Shown: piece after piece, positions 11,641-23,363 of the stretch | Layout of the letters: every line of letters starts with the position of its first letter | Numbering within the stretch: position 1 is the stretch's first letter | Origin: Lasioglossum baleicum | Taxonomy: Eukaryota > Arthropoda > Insecta > Hymenoptera > Halictidae | DNA: 64,000 nt | NCBI RefSeq assembly: GCF_051020765.1 | Contig: NC_134934.1 | Location: 4,216,001 to 4,280,000, forward strand | Direction of reading: 5' to 3' | Program-made: the position numbers and the translations under genes | Notes under the pieces: model-generated | The model's database searches: none | What the model was told of the DNA's origin: nothing | The model's input: the letters and a program-made list of their open reading frames with translations, nothing else

Positions 11641-14600
11641 TCGCATGCTAATAACCTCGATTGTGCCGTTCGACGACCGCGTCGCTCCCGCTCTCGTTTG
11701 AACTGTCGCTCGTCATTTCCGAGTGAATTCTTTCGCATTCAGGGGTGAAGTCGCCGATTCCGTGCCGCCATTCATCCCTCCGATACTTCAGAATTGAAAT
11801 TTCAAAGATTACTTCTCTGTTAAGTAGCGCGCATTCATCGCTTTTCGCTTCCTCTCTGAAAGAGAAAGGTTCGAGCGTCCTAGATTGTTTCTCCCGAAGG
11901 GATCCACACTTCAACTTTTACTTTAATTTTACTAACTTCAAATCTACCTATATAGAATGCGATTCAGTGTACAGATCAGTAAAGATGTCTATGTAGCAAC
12001 GTAGATAATCGAGATTCTATTAAATCGTGGATTAAACGAGCAAATACGATCCGAATTGTGTCGTTTTAATCGGAAAAATGTCACTAATACGTTTGTAAAA
12101 ATGTCATCAAAAGATTACATCATCATTATACACAAACAAGTCTTTTCGTTGAATCAGCATTGTCGTTTCTCGACTAAATGTTCAGTTTCTACCCATCGCT
12201 ACTCCGTCGAAACGTCACGACGGGTTTCAAGTTCAACGACCTTACCTAGTCCAGCGTAATCAAAAAACTGATTATGCCTTCCGTTTCAAGCTGTTGGCGT
12301 TCCCGGAGTTCAAGAACATATTCCGGTGAAGTTGAAGCGAAAGGGACACTAAACACGTCCGAGAAGTCTCTCCCTTTGAGAAGATCCGGCAAGTTCCGTT
12401 TCTTCGAACCGGTCGAATCAGTTTCAGCTATCGTCTGAGAAGTTCCAATCAGATGGCGGGGAATTTAAAAGGAAATTTTATTTTCGCTTTCTGATGGAGT
12501 CGCTCACGAAAAGCTTCAGTGAACGTTCCTCTCTCCGCGAGCCGATTCATCACTTCGGGACGACAATCTTCCGCGAGCAACGCGATATCTCGGTTATTTC
12601 CGCGAGGAAGGGAAAAGTGACGCGCGATTACACGCGCGTAGTATATGCAAAACCCATGGACGAGAGAGGGTTGCGTGTCCGCGGTGTGTTCGTGTTCGGT
12701 GTCGGCGTAACACCGTGATAACACCGGGGTCGACAACCACGTTCTGGAAAAACGAGACTCTCGAAACCGGCCTGGGGATTAACAAACAAACGCGCAACGC
12801 GCGCACCGAATAAAACGCAATGAGAAGCGCAATAATTTTATTGCAGCGAATTTAATGCATTTCCCCCACCACACAGACGTTTATTTATAGATAGTCGAAT
12901 TCATTTCATATTCTTTGTTGTTCAACTCGCATTCGCCCCTTGTGTTATGAGTGAACAGTGTGTTCTGTATACTATGCTGCCATTAGTATGAGTGCAGACA
13001 TTATAGCAGTATAAAAATGAGTACAATAGAACCCTGCTCGTTGCACAAAAATTTTACTTGGATGATGAACTCTTTAGTGCAACAAAACAATTATTTGTGT
13101 GTCCATCATATATTGATTTCCCACCATCGCGTCATTCAGTCAATAAGGGTTAAAGTTATGGTACATACTTAGCATTCTTCTACTAAATTGTTTTAATCTT
13201 TCATAAGGGACGCGCATTTCATGATACATTTGAACGAAGATGATAATTAGTAAAACGAATGTGTTTAGTGATCGTGTTAAATGGTCGAAACAAACGAGCA
13301 GACGTTTCGTTGATTTTTCCCTTTACAGAAATGCAGAAGATTAAATTGTATCGAACTTAATATGTAATTCGGAGATCTTATCTCGAAGGGAAACGTTGTT
13401 AAGATCCGGATGATATTCTGAACGAAGAGCTACTGCTTCATTTTCAACGGTGCTTAACACGCTACGGCTGGCCATGAATTTTTATACCACTAGATTGCCT
13501 AAATGTTTCTGGTGCGACTGCACAGACCTCGCTTATCCACAGTACATCTGTAACACGCATCGTAAAATTGATACCATCGCAAATATATTCAGGTCACCTA
13601 GATACAGCGTGGAACTAAACCTTGGGCACTACGTTTTCTCTCTTTATTTCTTTGCGAAGTTGTGTGATCTAATAAGGATCCACGTTATTTGCAAGAATAG
13701 CTCGAAAATTGCGACGTCCGGTCGTTCATGGACATTTAAAGCGAGACTTTAATGTAGAACTGTCTACGTAAGTTATTTTTACAGTGTTCATACAAAGTTT
13801 AACAGCGTCGATGTACATAACTTGGTTTTAAACAGATTTGATAGAACTTCTCGTGCAAATTGAATTTGTCGGCGAATTGGATCACGAAAAGTAACGATCT
13901 ATTCGACAAACTCTTCGAACAGAGGTGGCGGATCAACGAAACATCTCTCTCGAAACCACCCCTAGACAGTCTCTCTGGAGCGTAGTCTCGTTGGAGTTCG
14001 CCGTCTAAAAATACCTAAGCGAACGTAATGATCGTGGTCCCCGGCACGATTTTATTATTAACGGGCGATTGCGAGAGCGCGACCGATCGACGGCGACCTC
14101 GTCGTAATTTCCCGTTGATTTCCTGCTAGTCTGTCACGGGCCAACGAGCTGCCTTCGAAATTAAAGCTATTGTCGCCTGTAACGAGACCGACCTACTCGA
14201 TCGGTGAATGCTTTCCTCGTAAATTGCGACCGGATCACAATGGGGACCGCGGCTGTGGCAACGATGCGCAACATATTCCCGCCTTACAGGTGCGTGAATC
14301 GCGACTACTCGTAACTGCGCACCGGCGAATTTCCGTTCCCCAGACAATCTGAAGAGGGTGTATACACAATAATTGCAACCGTGTAACGCGGTTACGAAAT
14401 TCACAGCGATTTCACGCTGGCCCACGGCGAACATATCGACCTGGGAAAACGCAACTCTTTTTTCAATACAGTCGACCGCTGGTGAAATATAGGTATACAT
14501 ATTTATATTGGAAAAGTGATCAACAGCAAAACGATACTATTCAGAAATAATTAATAAAAAATATTAAAATGTTCTGCATGCGCCGATTTTAGAATTCTCT

Positions 14601-15340
14601 GCTTTCGCCTCGTTGACCTCGTTTTTTAAATATTCTCTTCTTGTTATAAAATAGGGCGAAAATAAAATTGTTTTGATTTCCGAAATTTTTTAAAATTCAA
14701 TCAATTCTACGGAATTAAAAAGAATTTGTTGTTCCGCACTCCTTTCAATGTGGCTTTATAAAAAGATGTCTTTCTTGCAGCTGTTTTATTGCGTTTTATT
14801 CGACATTTTTCATACGTGATTCAGTCTCTTTAATTTGGTGGAGTAGCGTACGTTGCATTACGCATATGTATTGTATAAAGTAATAAATTTACGATGCGTT
14901 CACGAAGTAATAGCGTTTCTTTATAAAAACCGATGAATATGAACACGACTACGTTATACATATTCACAGTTGACGCATTGTAAATTACCCGCGTGTGCTG
15001 TATTTTATGAACCATTTGCAATCGAGACGAAACACGAGGAAAAATCCGTCGACTTTTACATTTCAACGCCATTTAGTTATTCGAATTACTACATTAATGC
15101 ACGCCACTTTAATGAACTGACATTATACGTCAGTAGACTGTGGATTTTACGCATTTCGGTTAAAAATGAGCTGGATCGAATACACAACATAATTCGACTC
15201 ATTATATCATGCGATGAATCCAGACAATTTTTATTCTGCATCAAAATCGGTCTGTACCTCGCTATGTATTACTTTTCGAAGTAGCTCTCCAAGCAGAAAA
15301 GCCTGAGAACTCATACGCAATATAAAATACAATTTGCGAT
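11641..15340. other. No gene seen; mostly AT-rich
   Basis: It contains one further CpG-rich patch (12480-12830) and otherwise AT-rich, unique-looking DNA. ORFs of 60-124 codons occur on both strands without domains. 12900-13250 and 14500-14960 are especially AT-rich. No inverted ends, RNA gene or convincing exon is found. Confidence 0.5.
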
Positions 15341-15356
15341 ACACACACACACACAC
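15341..15356. repeat. (AC)8 microsatellite
   Basis: Sixteen bases of perfect AC dinucleotide repeat in AT-rich DNA. Confidence 0.95.
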
Positions 15357-15599
15357 CTATAACATAAGTTAACCAATACCACGAATTGAAATTCTATTGT
15401 GCAGCCGGGGAACAAAACAAAACAATCGTTCGCGTCCAGAAAAATCGCGAACAAAAAGCTGAGCTAGAATGATTCTAAGCGTTTTCCCGCGAATCCTCTT
15501 TGCGGTCGCTGTCCGGCGAAAAACGATGTTCGAAGTTGCGAAATCCGTGCCGAGCACACAAGGATCTCCGGTTCGGGGAACAATTTCCCGAAAATCCGG

Positions 15600-16200
15600 T
15601 GGCGATCTAGCGGATCGAGCAAGTGGAACGTGAAAATCGCGCGTCGTCACGGTCGATCGCGGCTGGATGCGCTCGCGAGGAGCGGAGCGGTCTCGGGCGC
15701 CGCGTTTCCCACGGGCCTGGCTACCGGAGCAAAAAGGAAGAGAGGAGAGAGAGAGAGAGGAAGAGAGAAAATGGGCGTTGGAGGGAGAAAAAATGGAAAA
15801 CCAGCAAGCTGACCTTAATTTCTTGTCGGAAAAACGCGAGAGAGCTAGGAGCCGCATCGCGCGGAGCCGTGCCACGCCAGTTACGGGCACGTGTGCACGT
15901 TGCACACGTATATGCAGGCGCGTACAACCGGCGAGAGCACAGTTCGCGCGCTGGCGAACTGGGCGTGCTTTCGATACTAATGAGCCAGATTAGATGAACC
16001 GTTAGATCCGCGCCGCGATATAAATCACCGGTAAGAGTACGTGCGTTAAGGTTTCTGTTCCAATTACTTATGCACGCGTGTCCCGGATTCTTCCCCGGGT
16101 CCGACGAGATTGTTCGCCACGGGTTCGGAGATATGGGTTTACCCCTCCCCCCCCCCAACCCGTGGGAATTAAGCCGAGAACCCGGTAGATAGATTCCCCA
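15600..16200. other. CpG-rich block with GA repeat and C-run
   Basis: This 600-bp GC-rich block holds a purine stretch at 15735-15790 (GAGAGAGAGAGAGGAAGAG) and a C-run at 16147-16156. Overlapping ORFs appear in five frames (15369-16158), which is expected from composition. None shows a domain. It is promoter-like in composition only. Confidence 0.5.
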
Positions 16201-18100
16201 CCCTCCGCCACCGTTGCAATAGTCTTTCGCTACGATATTTGTACTTTATACGCACCGTTTCAGAGATACATACTTCGGATACCGCGCGCCGCACCGCTCG
16301 CTTTACGATACCTTTATTTTCCGATGCGCGCACACTCGCCGAGCACGGCTTTACGCTGTTGCTACTTTATTGCGGACAGCTTTACGATATGTCGGATAAT
16401 CTTACGCGGAGGAACCGTAGCGGTACGCTTTTAATATTTTTATTTCCTTCGATGAATTCGGGATACGCTTTTCGCCTTACGCAGCTGTGGTTTTTTTTTT
16501 ACGTTGGCCCGTTGCCGTGCCATTTTCTTTAGCGCTGCAGCGATTAGAACGTCTTCGTTTCCGAAAATGTCGCAAAAGAGCAAAGAAAATGTAACAGGTC
16601 GTTGTAATGAAATTTCTGTTTCAACAGTAGAAAATTAGAAATGTCTGTCTGTCTCCCCTATCGATTTGCTTTGTTCTAATGTTAATGAAAGATGAATACT
16701 ATAAATTTGAGGGTTAAAGATCTAGAAACGATAGAATCGAATACTATTTTATCTAACTTGTAAATTGTTCGAACGATATCCACGAGGAGATATTGTATCC
16801 GAGTCGTTTTATACTTTTCGAGAATGATTGCTGCAGCATTTCCGTTTCTTACAAGATATTTTTACGATATTATATATCATCGTCTACTAAACCCCAGATT
16901 ATGGGGTCCAACGTTTGCCCGCTGGTGGATATGGGCGAGCAGACGCGAGACTGAAACCGTTTCTGACAGCAAGGGAATTGTTTAGGGCCGCTCGCGTAGA
17001 ATCCAACGAGAGGGATACCTGGAACTATCGAAGATCTCGGGGAACAGTCGGAAGCACAATGGTCCGAACTGATCATCCGTGATAGAAAAAAAAATATATC
17101 CGTCGGCTCGAATTCCAGCGGAGCTTCAATACCTATATTTCCTCTCGTAAAAAAAGACCGTAAATCCCTGCATTGAAAACAGAGAAAGGGCGAGGAAGGG
17201 AGCGATAGCGCGGACCACGGTGAGCAGAAAAATTCAGAAAATCGATGGACGAAACCGGACAACCGAGGTTGTTAACTCTTTCGGGAGTCATTCTATAATG
17301 CGAACGTTCCAGTCAACATGTAAAACCAAGAAAGAACAGGTGCAACCAGAGAAATTTCATTTTTCTGCATTCGAAATGTGGGATGACAGTGTCGAAGAAC
17401 TATGAACACGTCCGGTAATCCGCCACTGATAATAATTAACAATGAAAATACATTTTCAATCTTTTTCCGATAATGTTGCACGAGAAGTAAACACTGAATT
17501 TCATTATCATTAAGCTGTCAAATATTGTATCGAGTTATTTCTCTATTTAATTAATTATATTCTATTCTTCTAAAGAAAAGTCCACTTCTCGGACGTCACA
17601 ACAGTAATCTAGAAGAAAGTGATAGAACTTATATTAACTATGTTCGAGTAGAAAAATGTGAAACAATTTTCTTCGCGACAGATACATAAAAAGAAGTGTG
17701 GATTTCAGGAGGCCCCCAGCCTCCCGGTTTTTCGCGTGACGGCTCACGACTCAGTGTTCCTAGGGTTAATGAAGCCTCGTTATTGGTTTAACGCTTCGAA
17801 GCGCCGGTGGCAATCAGTATTAACTGTAGGATAAGTACAGCGACTTTCTTAAGGCCTCGTAAGTCTACAAGCTCTTCGTTAGTAGATTCGGGTCAAGCGC
17901 TTCGACAGTGTGGTCTACTTTTACACGGGTCCAAATCCAGCGAGGACGAGCCAGCTATGGACAACGAAATTTCGAATTATTCGAACAACTGGATGAGTTA
18001 ATTCCGAATACAATTTCCGACTACAGAAATGTCAAGTGCCAGCACACCCTTATTGTGTCTTCTCGCGGAGGAATGATACGCGACACATGAATCGCAATCC
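16201..18100. other. No gene seen
   Basis: Mixed to AT-rich DNA. The minus ORF 16870-17262 (130 codons) has no domain. No repeat shared with other parts of the window is noticed. Confidence 0.5.
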
Positions 18101-18700
18101 CCCGTGCGAAAGCGAGCTTAGGGCGTGGGGGTCAGTCGATCACACCCCCGGGGATCGCGAGCACGAGATTTCCGGCACACCCTGTATAAGGAGACGCCGG
18201 AGGCCGAGCACACGATCGGGCTGATGACATTTAAAAGTGCGACGGGAAGGTATCGACCGGTGGAAAAGAGCGAGGGAGAAGCCGAGAGAGCTTTGAGAGA
18301 GGGAGCGACGTCGGCGGCGAAGCGAAACGGGAGCGAGGGAGACCGACCGTCGACCCAGACGAGAAAACTGCAGTGAAAGCCCGACTCGCATTCTGGGCCA
18401 GACGGAAGAAACACGAGGCAGACGGTGTAACGGCCTCCCTCTGTCTCGTTCCTATCGATTGTTCCGTCTCGATTCGCCTCACGGCTGGCTGGCCGCGTCC
18501 GCGCCGACACGCTCGTTTTTCCTATTTTTCTTCCTTTCCTGTCCCCCGAGGGGGCAACGACGCGACTTTCGCGCTTCTCCGCAGACTATGCCGACGCGAC
18601 GAGGGCCGAATTCGCGATTACGCGAACCGCGATACCAACCGGAATCACGATGACGAACCGAGAGGGTGAATCATGACTCCGAGCGAACGACCGTGTCCCA
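18101..18700. other. CpG-rich block, no gene assigned
   Basis: ORFs in at least four frames overlap here (18118-18669). The plus frame at 18125-18376 contains RHTLYKETPEAEHTIGLMTF, which has a protein-like composition, and a GTATCG site follows at 18249. The frame has no known domain and the donor is weak, so I do not call an exon. Confidence 0.45.
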
Positions 18701-20802
18701 CTGATGCGCGCCCAGTGCACCGTTTCCTCAGATATTTTCTCAGAATCATGTTTTTACAACGGGGAAAGCTTAAATCACGGAAAGAGGACGTTTCTTAAAC
18801 ACTCTAAGGATGATGTCTGTACACCTCGCTGACTCGAATAGATCTTTTAAAAGATGTTACACCCAGTTTGCTTCTTGATGATTTGAACTCTTTGATATTC
18901 GATGTGCAATATTTTTGCATCAACTGGCGCCTAGAATTTAGTAATTGGACCGACCTTTACGCAATTGGAGTGTACAGCGAGTCCTCGACTTACCCGGATT
19001 CTTATAAGCGAATCAGAAAACCAATTCCGAACTGTGAAATTCGTTTTTTCATTGCCAGAACGACAGCTTTGTGGTACGTATGTGACAGAAGCGAAGATGA
19101 GCATTTGCTTGTGTACACATTTTCCATGAACATAGTACATACATAGTTTCGAATGAGTACACTCATGTACATAGTATGTACAAATCAGATCGTATTAACA
19201 ACGCGGTTTTTCGACTTGCGCGGAAAAAGCTGGAACGAATTTACCGCGCAAATCAAGGACTTACTTGCTGGGTGTGCAGACTTGTAGATTACAAGCATTT
19301 CTTAAAACATGTTTAAAAAAGCAGTGACAACGTTCGTGAAGTAACGACAACAGAATGGTGCATGAAGATTCCCACTCCAGCGACGTTCGATTTTTGCAGA
19401 ACAAAGTGCACGAGAAGACGATCGATCGATTAATCCTCGACACGAGAAAGAAGGATGAGGCTTACGGTTTTCCGAGAGACATCAAAGCCACGGAATTCTG
19501 AGGAACAACGGCCCCGATCAGGCGAGCGACAAGCTGGTTGCGAAATAAAGTGGCATTACGGGAGAGACGGTCGCGATAAACGTTCGCGGAGGAAGGAAAG
19601 GATCACGGCGTCGTTTTTAAAAAGATCGGCCGCGTCTTTCGAGAATTTATTAATAGATCAATTACACAGACGTATCTTATCAAGTTATTGTTGCCGCGGA
19701 CTGAAAGGGCTTTGATTGCGTGGATGCCAGACAACGCACAGGCCTGATAACAGCAGCCAGAGAAACGGAGGCGAGTCGAGCGGCCGAGATAAATAACACG
19801 TGGGCCGCGCGATTAAACGATTAAAAATCGATGTCTGCCGGGTATCAAGTTTGCCCCATTTTCCATGGAGTTCGAAAAGGCGACCGCTCTGACGTCAATG
19901 CTTATAGTCGCGGTTAATTAGCAATACTATCAACCCTCTGATTAGCCGACGCCGATTTCAATTCGCTCAATTCGTTCGGATGAAAACGAAATTTTTCAGC
20001 GGAACTATTCAGCGGATTTATTTATTCTTTATCTATTCTTAAGTTTCATAGCTGTGCCACTCGCCGCGACAAAAAGCAGTTTCTTGCTAAAGAAACTGAA
20101 CGCAGCCATTCGATGTAAAAAATATTTCGCGGGTAAAGAACTCATTGTGCGATCCGAAATGTACAAGGCGAACGCACGGAAGTACATTTGCATTCTGATG
20201 GAATTCAACTTTTCCATCGATTTAGTTTTAGGAGCGTTGACCCGATAGTTTTATTTCACCTACAAAGAAACGCGTAGCATTCATGTTTATTAGACTTTGT
20301 TTAAAATCTTCATCACGAGTCTGACTCGTTCGTTTCTTTCTATAATTTTTGTACGTGGAAAGTAATAAATACATATGTCGATATTCTCCAATTCTTTTGA
20401 CCTCCACACTGTTTTAGATGTGCTTGGTTTTACTACAATTTTACTACGTACATTATACATGGAATCTGCTGCTTATTCATGATTAGTACTGAACGTACCA
20501 ACCATTAAAATCGAATGTTATGCGTTGCCTTACACAAATTACAATACATGAATTTATGTATTTCGATTTTTCGTGATTTTTATTCCCTAATAAAACAGAC
20601 GAAAATAAGATTTGTTTCGGCACCGATATTCTAACACTTTCCGCTGTACACGACGATTCCGCGTTACGGCGCGTAAGGGTACATTGAGACGGTAGCATTC
20701 AATATACATACATCCCCTAACTCGTATTTCGGCCCCCATTTGCATCCCACAAAGAGACAGGCGTCCCTACAATGAATAAAAAAATGGCGTCCCTCGAAAG
20801 CG
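18701..20802. other. No gene seen
   Basis: AT-rich stretches with a CpG-richer patch at 19450-19960. The latter holds several TAATTA and ATTTATT words that could be homeodomain-type sites, which is a non-specific observation. No gene or repeat is supportable. Confidence 0.5.
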
Positions 20803-20890
20803 AGCGAGAGAAAGAAAGAAAGAAAGAGAGAGAGAGGGAGAGAGAGAGAAGAAAAACTAAAAAAAAAATGAATGAAAGAAGAAGAAGAAG
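20803..20890. repeat. Purine-rich GA/GAAA microsatellite tract
   Basis: About 90 bases almost without pyrimidines on the plus strand: GAGAGAAAGAAAGAAAGAAA, then GAGAGAGAGAGG, an A-run and GAAGAAGAAGAAG. On the minus strand this is a pyrimidine tract directly after the donor-like site at 20891-20896, so it would lie in the first bases of the intron if the exon call at 20897-21025 is right. Confidence 0.9.
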
Positions 20891-20896
20891 ACATAC

Positions 20897-21025
20897 CACA
20901 AGGGCCATGTCGCGTGGTTTCGAACCCTGCACGTGAAGGATTCGTGCGCCCAGCTCAAGCAGCTTTCTCCTCAACTGTTTCACGGAGACGCCGAGCGTCT
21001 GCATGCAGCGACGCCTCAGCTTCAT
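20897..21025 (-). CDS. Candidate 5' coding exon, unidentified protein
   Basis: On the minus strand an ATG at 21025 opens 43 codons (starts MKLRRRCMQT, ends SKPRDMALV) that run exactly into GTATGT at 20896-20891, a common insect donor, in phase 0. The peptide is basic and its middle (VSVKQLRRKLLELGARIL) looks like an amphipathic helix. The frame stays open upstream to a TAG near 21137, so the ATG choice is not forced. DNA on the promoter side (21026-22900) is CpG-rich, as expected for a 5' end. I do not recognise the family, and no next exon is found to the left. A GT site after an open frame of this size arises by chance in 64 kb, so this is only a candidate; a noncoding RNA exon or chance ORF would look the same. 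Confidence 0.22.
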
Positions 21026-22900
21026 TTGAACCGCGCCGCCAGGTTGTCGACGTGCTGGAAACCACTGACCGTCAGCTGTCAAGCTGGCATAAACACTGGC
21101 ACGGTTCTTCGACCCCGTAAGGTTGGCTACGACCTAACCTCTATTCCCAAAAATTCCTCACTGGTCACTTGTCTTCCTCGGTTGTCGTCGGCGACAGACG
21201 ACCGACTGCGTCTCGTGTTTCTTCTCGGAACGATTAACGCCGTATCTTCTCGAGCACACTTGTTCCGCGTTCCTAACCTCAAAAATCACCGGAATCCAAG
21301 TGTCATAACATGGACGCGGCGCGCGATCTCGTTCCCCGCGGGTTGCTGATGTCGACGATTGATCCGGTCGGTACAAAAGGAAACGGCCTCGTTTCTGCTT
21401 AATTCGATCCGGCACACCGGATCCCACTTGACCACACACAGAGGCCTTACCGTTGTTCAACGAAGAGAGAGAGAGAGAGGCTCGACACACGCGTGTCCGT
21501 TCTCTCTCTTTTATTTCCCGCGGCGCACCGATATTTACAGAGCACTTCTACCGACGGCGCACAATCGGGTTACAGTCGCCGCAAACCGTAGGAAGAAAAA
21601 AAATAAAAGAATCCGATGGAATTCTTGCGAGACGTTTACTCGGTTGTTGTCTCGCGTCGAACGGAGAGACCGGCAGCACACGCGTAGATCTTTTGACAGC
21701 TTCGACCTTGACTTTCGAACGGCCGACTCGTTTCTTCTCGCTCCTTCGATTCCGCCAGGCGATGCTGTTCTCCTGTAGTGTGTCTATGTAGACGCACACC
21801 GTACACTCGACTTCCTCGAGACTCGACTCCGATTCGCAGCAGTCGGCTTGTCGCCGTTTTTTCTATCCGCCGGTCACACTCGTTCGCAAAACAGAGGGGA
21901 AGAGACACACACGCAGGCAACCGTGGCGAAAAGGACCGCGGACTATTTGGCCGCGTTCCCGCCGCTGGCTCGAGCAGAAATGTCAGTGGCGTGTCGGTTG
22001 CGACAGTCGTATACTGCCGGTGTCTTCGATGACACGGAATCTCGTCGTCGTTCGTTAGCGGGGACAGACGGCTCGGTAGACACAATACCAGTCGTCGTGA
22101 CGCGTTCACGAGGACGTACACGCACGCACGATCCAGCGATGGGTATGTAGAAATTAACGAAATGAAAATCACTGCAACGGAACACACGTATCTCTGTTTT
22201 TCCCCGGAGTTACACGAAGGACGCTGCCCGCGCTCGAGTCTCTTGTGTGTTCGCACCGCGCCGCGACGACAAACTAGAAAGCGGAACCTTTTCCGCGATG
22301 GAAAACCGCGGACAAGGGTATCGGTATATCCAACGTGTTCCAAGTCCAGCGGCAGACTGAATTCGTCCGGTGGCTGTCAGGCCGCAGCACAGTCGACGAT
22401 GAGCGTTACCCCCTCCCCGCCGATTCGTCCCTTTCCATCGAATCCCCACCACCCACCGTCGGCGCAGCGGTCGCGTTTACTCCCTTCCCCTAGCCCCTCT
22501 AGCCACGCCAACCGAGACTCGCGATCGTTTTCCATCCTCGTCGAACACACTGGCAGACGCTGGCTGTACGCGCGCACACACACCGATCATCTTCGCCCGT
22601 CTATGTGCGGTGCAGCGGGTGTCCTGCGTGCAGCGGTATCAGTGCGCGTATCGACGGCTACGATGGTGTGTGCGAACTATACGCGCACGCATACATACAC
22701 GCAGACAAACCCAGCAGCCGGTTAAGCCGGTATGTCGTAGCGCGACGCAAAAATCATCCGCGTGGCGGTGTCGACGATGATATCCCCGCGGCAGGACGGC
22801 GCGTTGTTATATTCTGGTAGGAGGGGAACGACGGCGACAAGGACTCGACACGGTGACACCGCGAAGTTTCATCTGGCCCAGGAAACGTTTAATTAATCGC
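21026..22900. other. CpG-rich block, possible promoter/5' UTR
   Basis: The longest continuous CpG-rich stretch of the window begins here, with GA and CA microsatellites (21463-21480; 22575-22582). ORFs overlap in all frames (for example 21636-22343 minus, 22162-22725 plus) and none has a domain. If the exon at 20897-21025 is real, its transcription start should lie here. No TATA box at a convincing distance is seen. Confidence 0.4.
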
Positions 22901-23158
22901 TCCCAATCGCTCGAACTTAATTAGACGAGAGCTGGCTTTATCGCGCACGGCTACCGCTAACAAGAAACCCGCACTCTCTTTCTCTCGCTCTCTGTCTCTC
23001 TCCCCCGAGGATTCAGCCGCCTTTGCCGAATGACACCGACCGTCCAATCGGTACGTGGTGTCGAGAATTTTTGAGACACATTTCCAGCCAGATTCAAGTA
23101 AGTAACTTGAACAAGAGGCAGCTAATAACGTGCCGGTGATTATGAAAATGTTTATTGT

Positions 23159-23363
23159 TAGACTGCGTATCTTTACGGAAAATAAAAAATGTTTGCATTG
23201 ATTGCAAGACACAGGAGCCAAATAGAAGTTTCTTTCTTCTTTTGATTGTCTTATTAAGATGAAATGAATACACTCTCTGATGTCGTTAAATCTTCTTAAT
23301 TGGTCCATCGCTTTAAATTGTACGTGTCCATTTTCGTAATAAATGCATAAAATCCGCATTCTA
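23159..23363. mobile_element. hAT-like MITE, family A copy 2
   Basis: The left end, TAGACTGCGTATCTTTACGG, and right end, TGCATAAAATCCGCATTCTA, are diverged family A termini. The interior shares GATTGCAAGACACAGGAGCC and CAAATAGAA with copies 4 and 5. The flanking 8-mers, TTTATTGT and CTTATTAT, agree at 6 of 8 positions, a decayed target duplication. The minus ORF over it (22889-23359) has no transposase similarity. Confidence 0.85.

Noticed and set aside
20915..20935. tRNA B-box-like GGTTCGAAACC on the minus strand
   Set aside because: The five bases on each side of the loop do not pair as a T-stem, and no A-box or acceptor stem is found at the right distance.
21636..22343. 235-codon minus ORF, overlapped by plus ORFs
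   Set aside because: It lies in CpG-rich DNA where stops are rare in all frames. It has Arg-rich, low-information composition and no domain.
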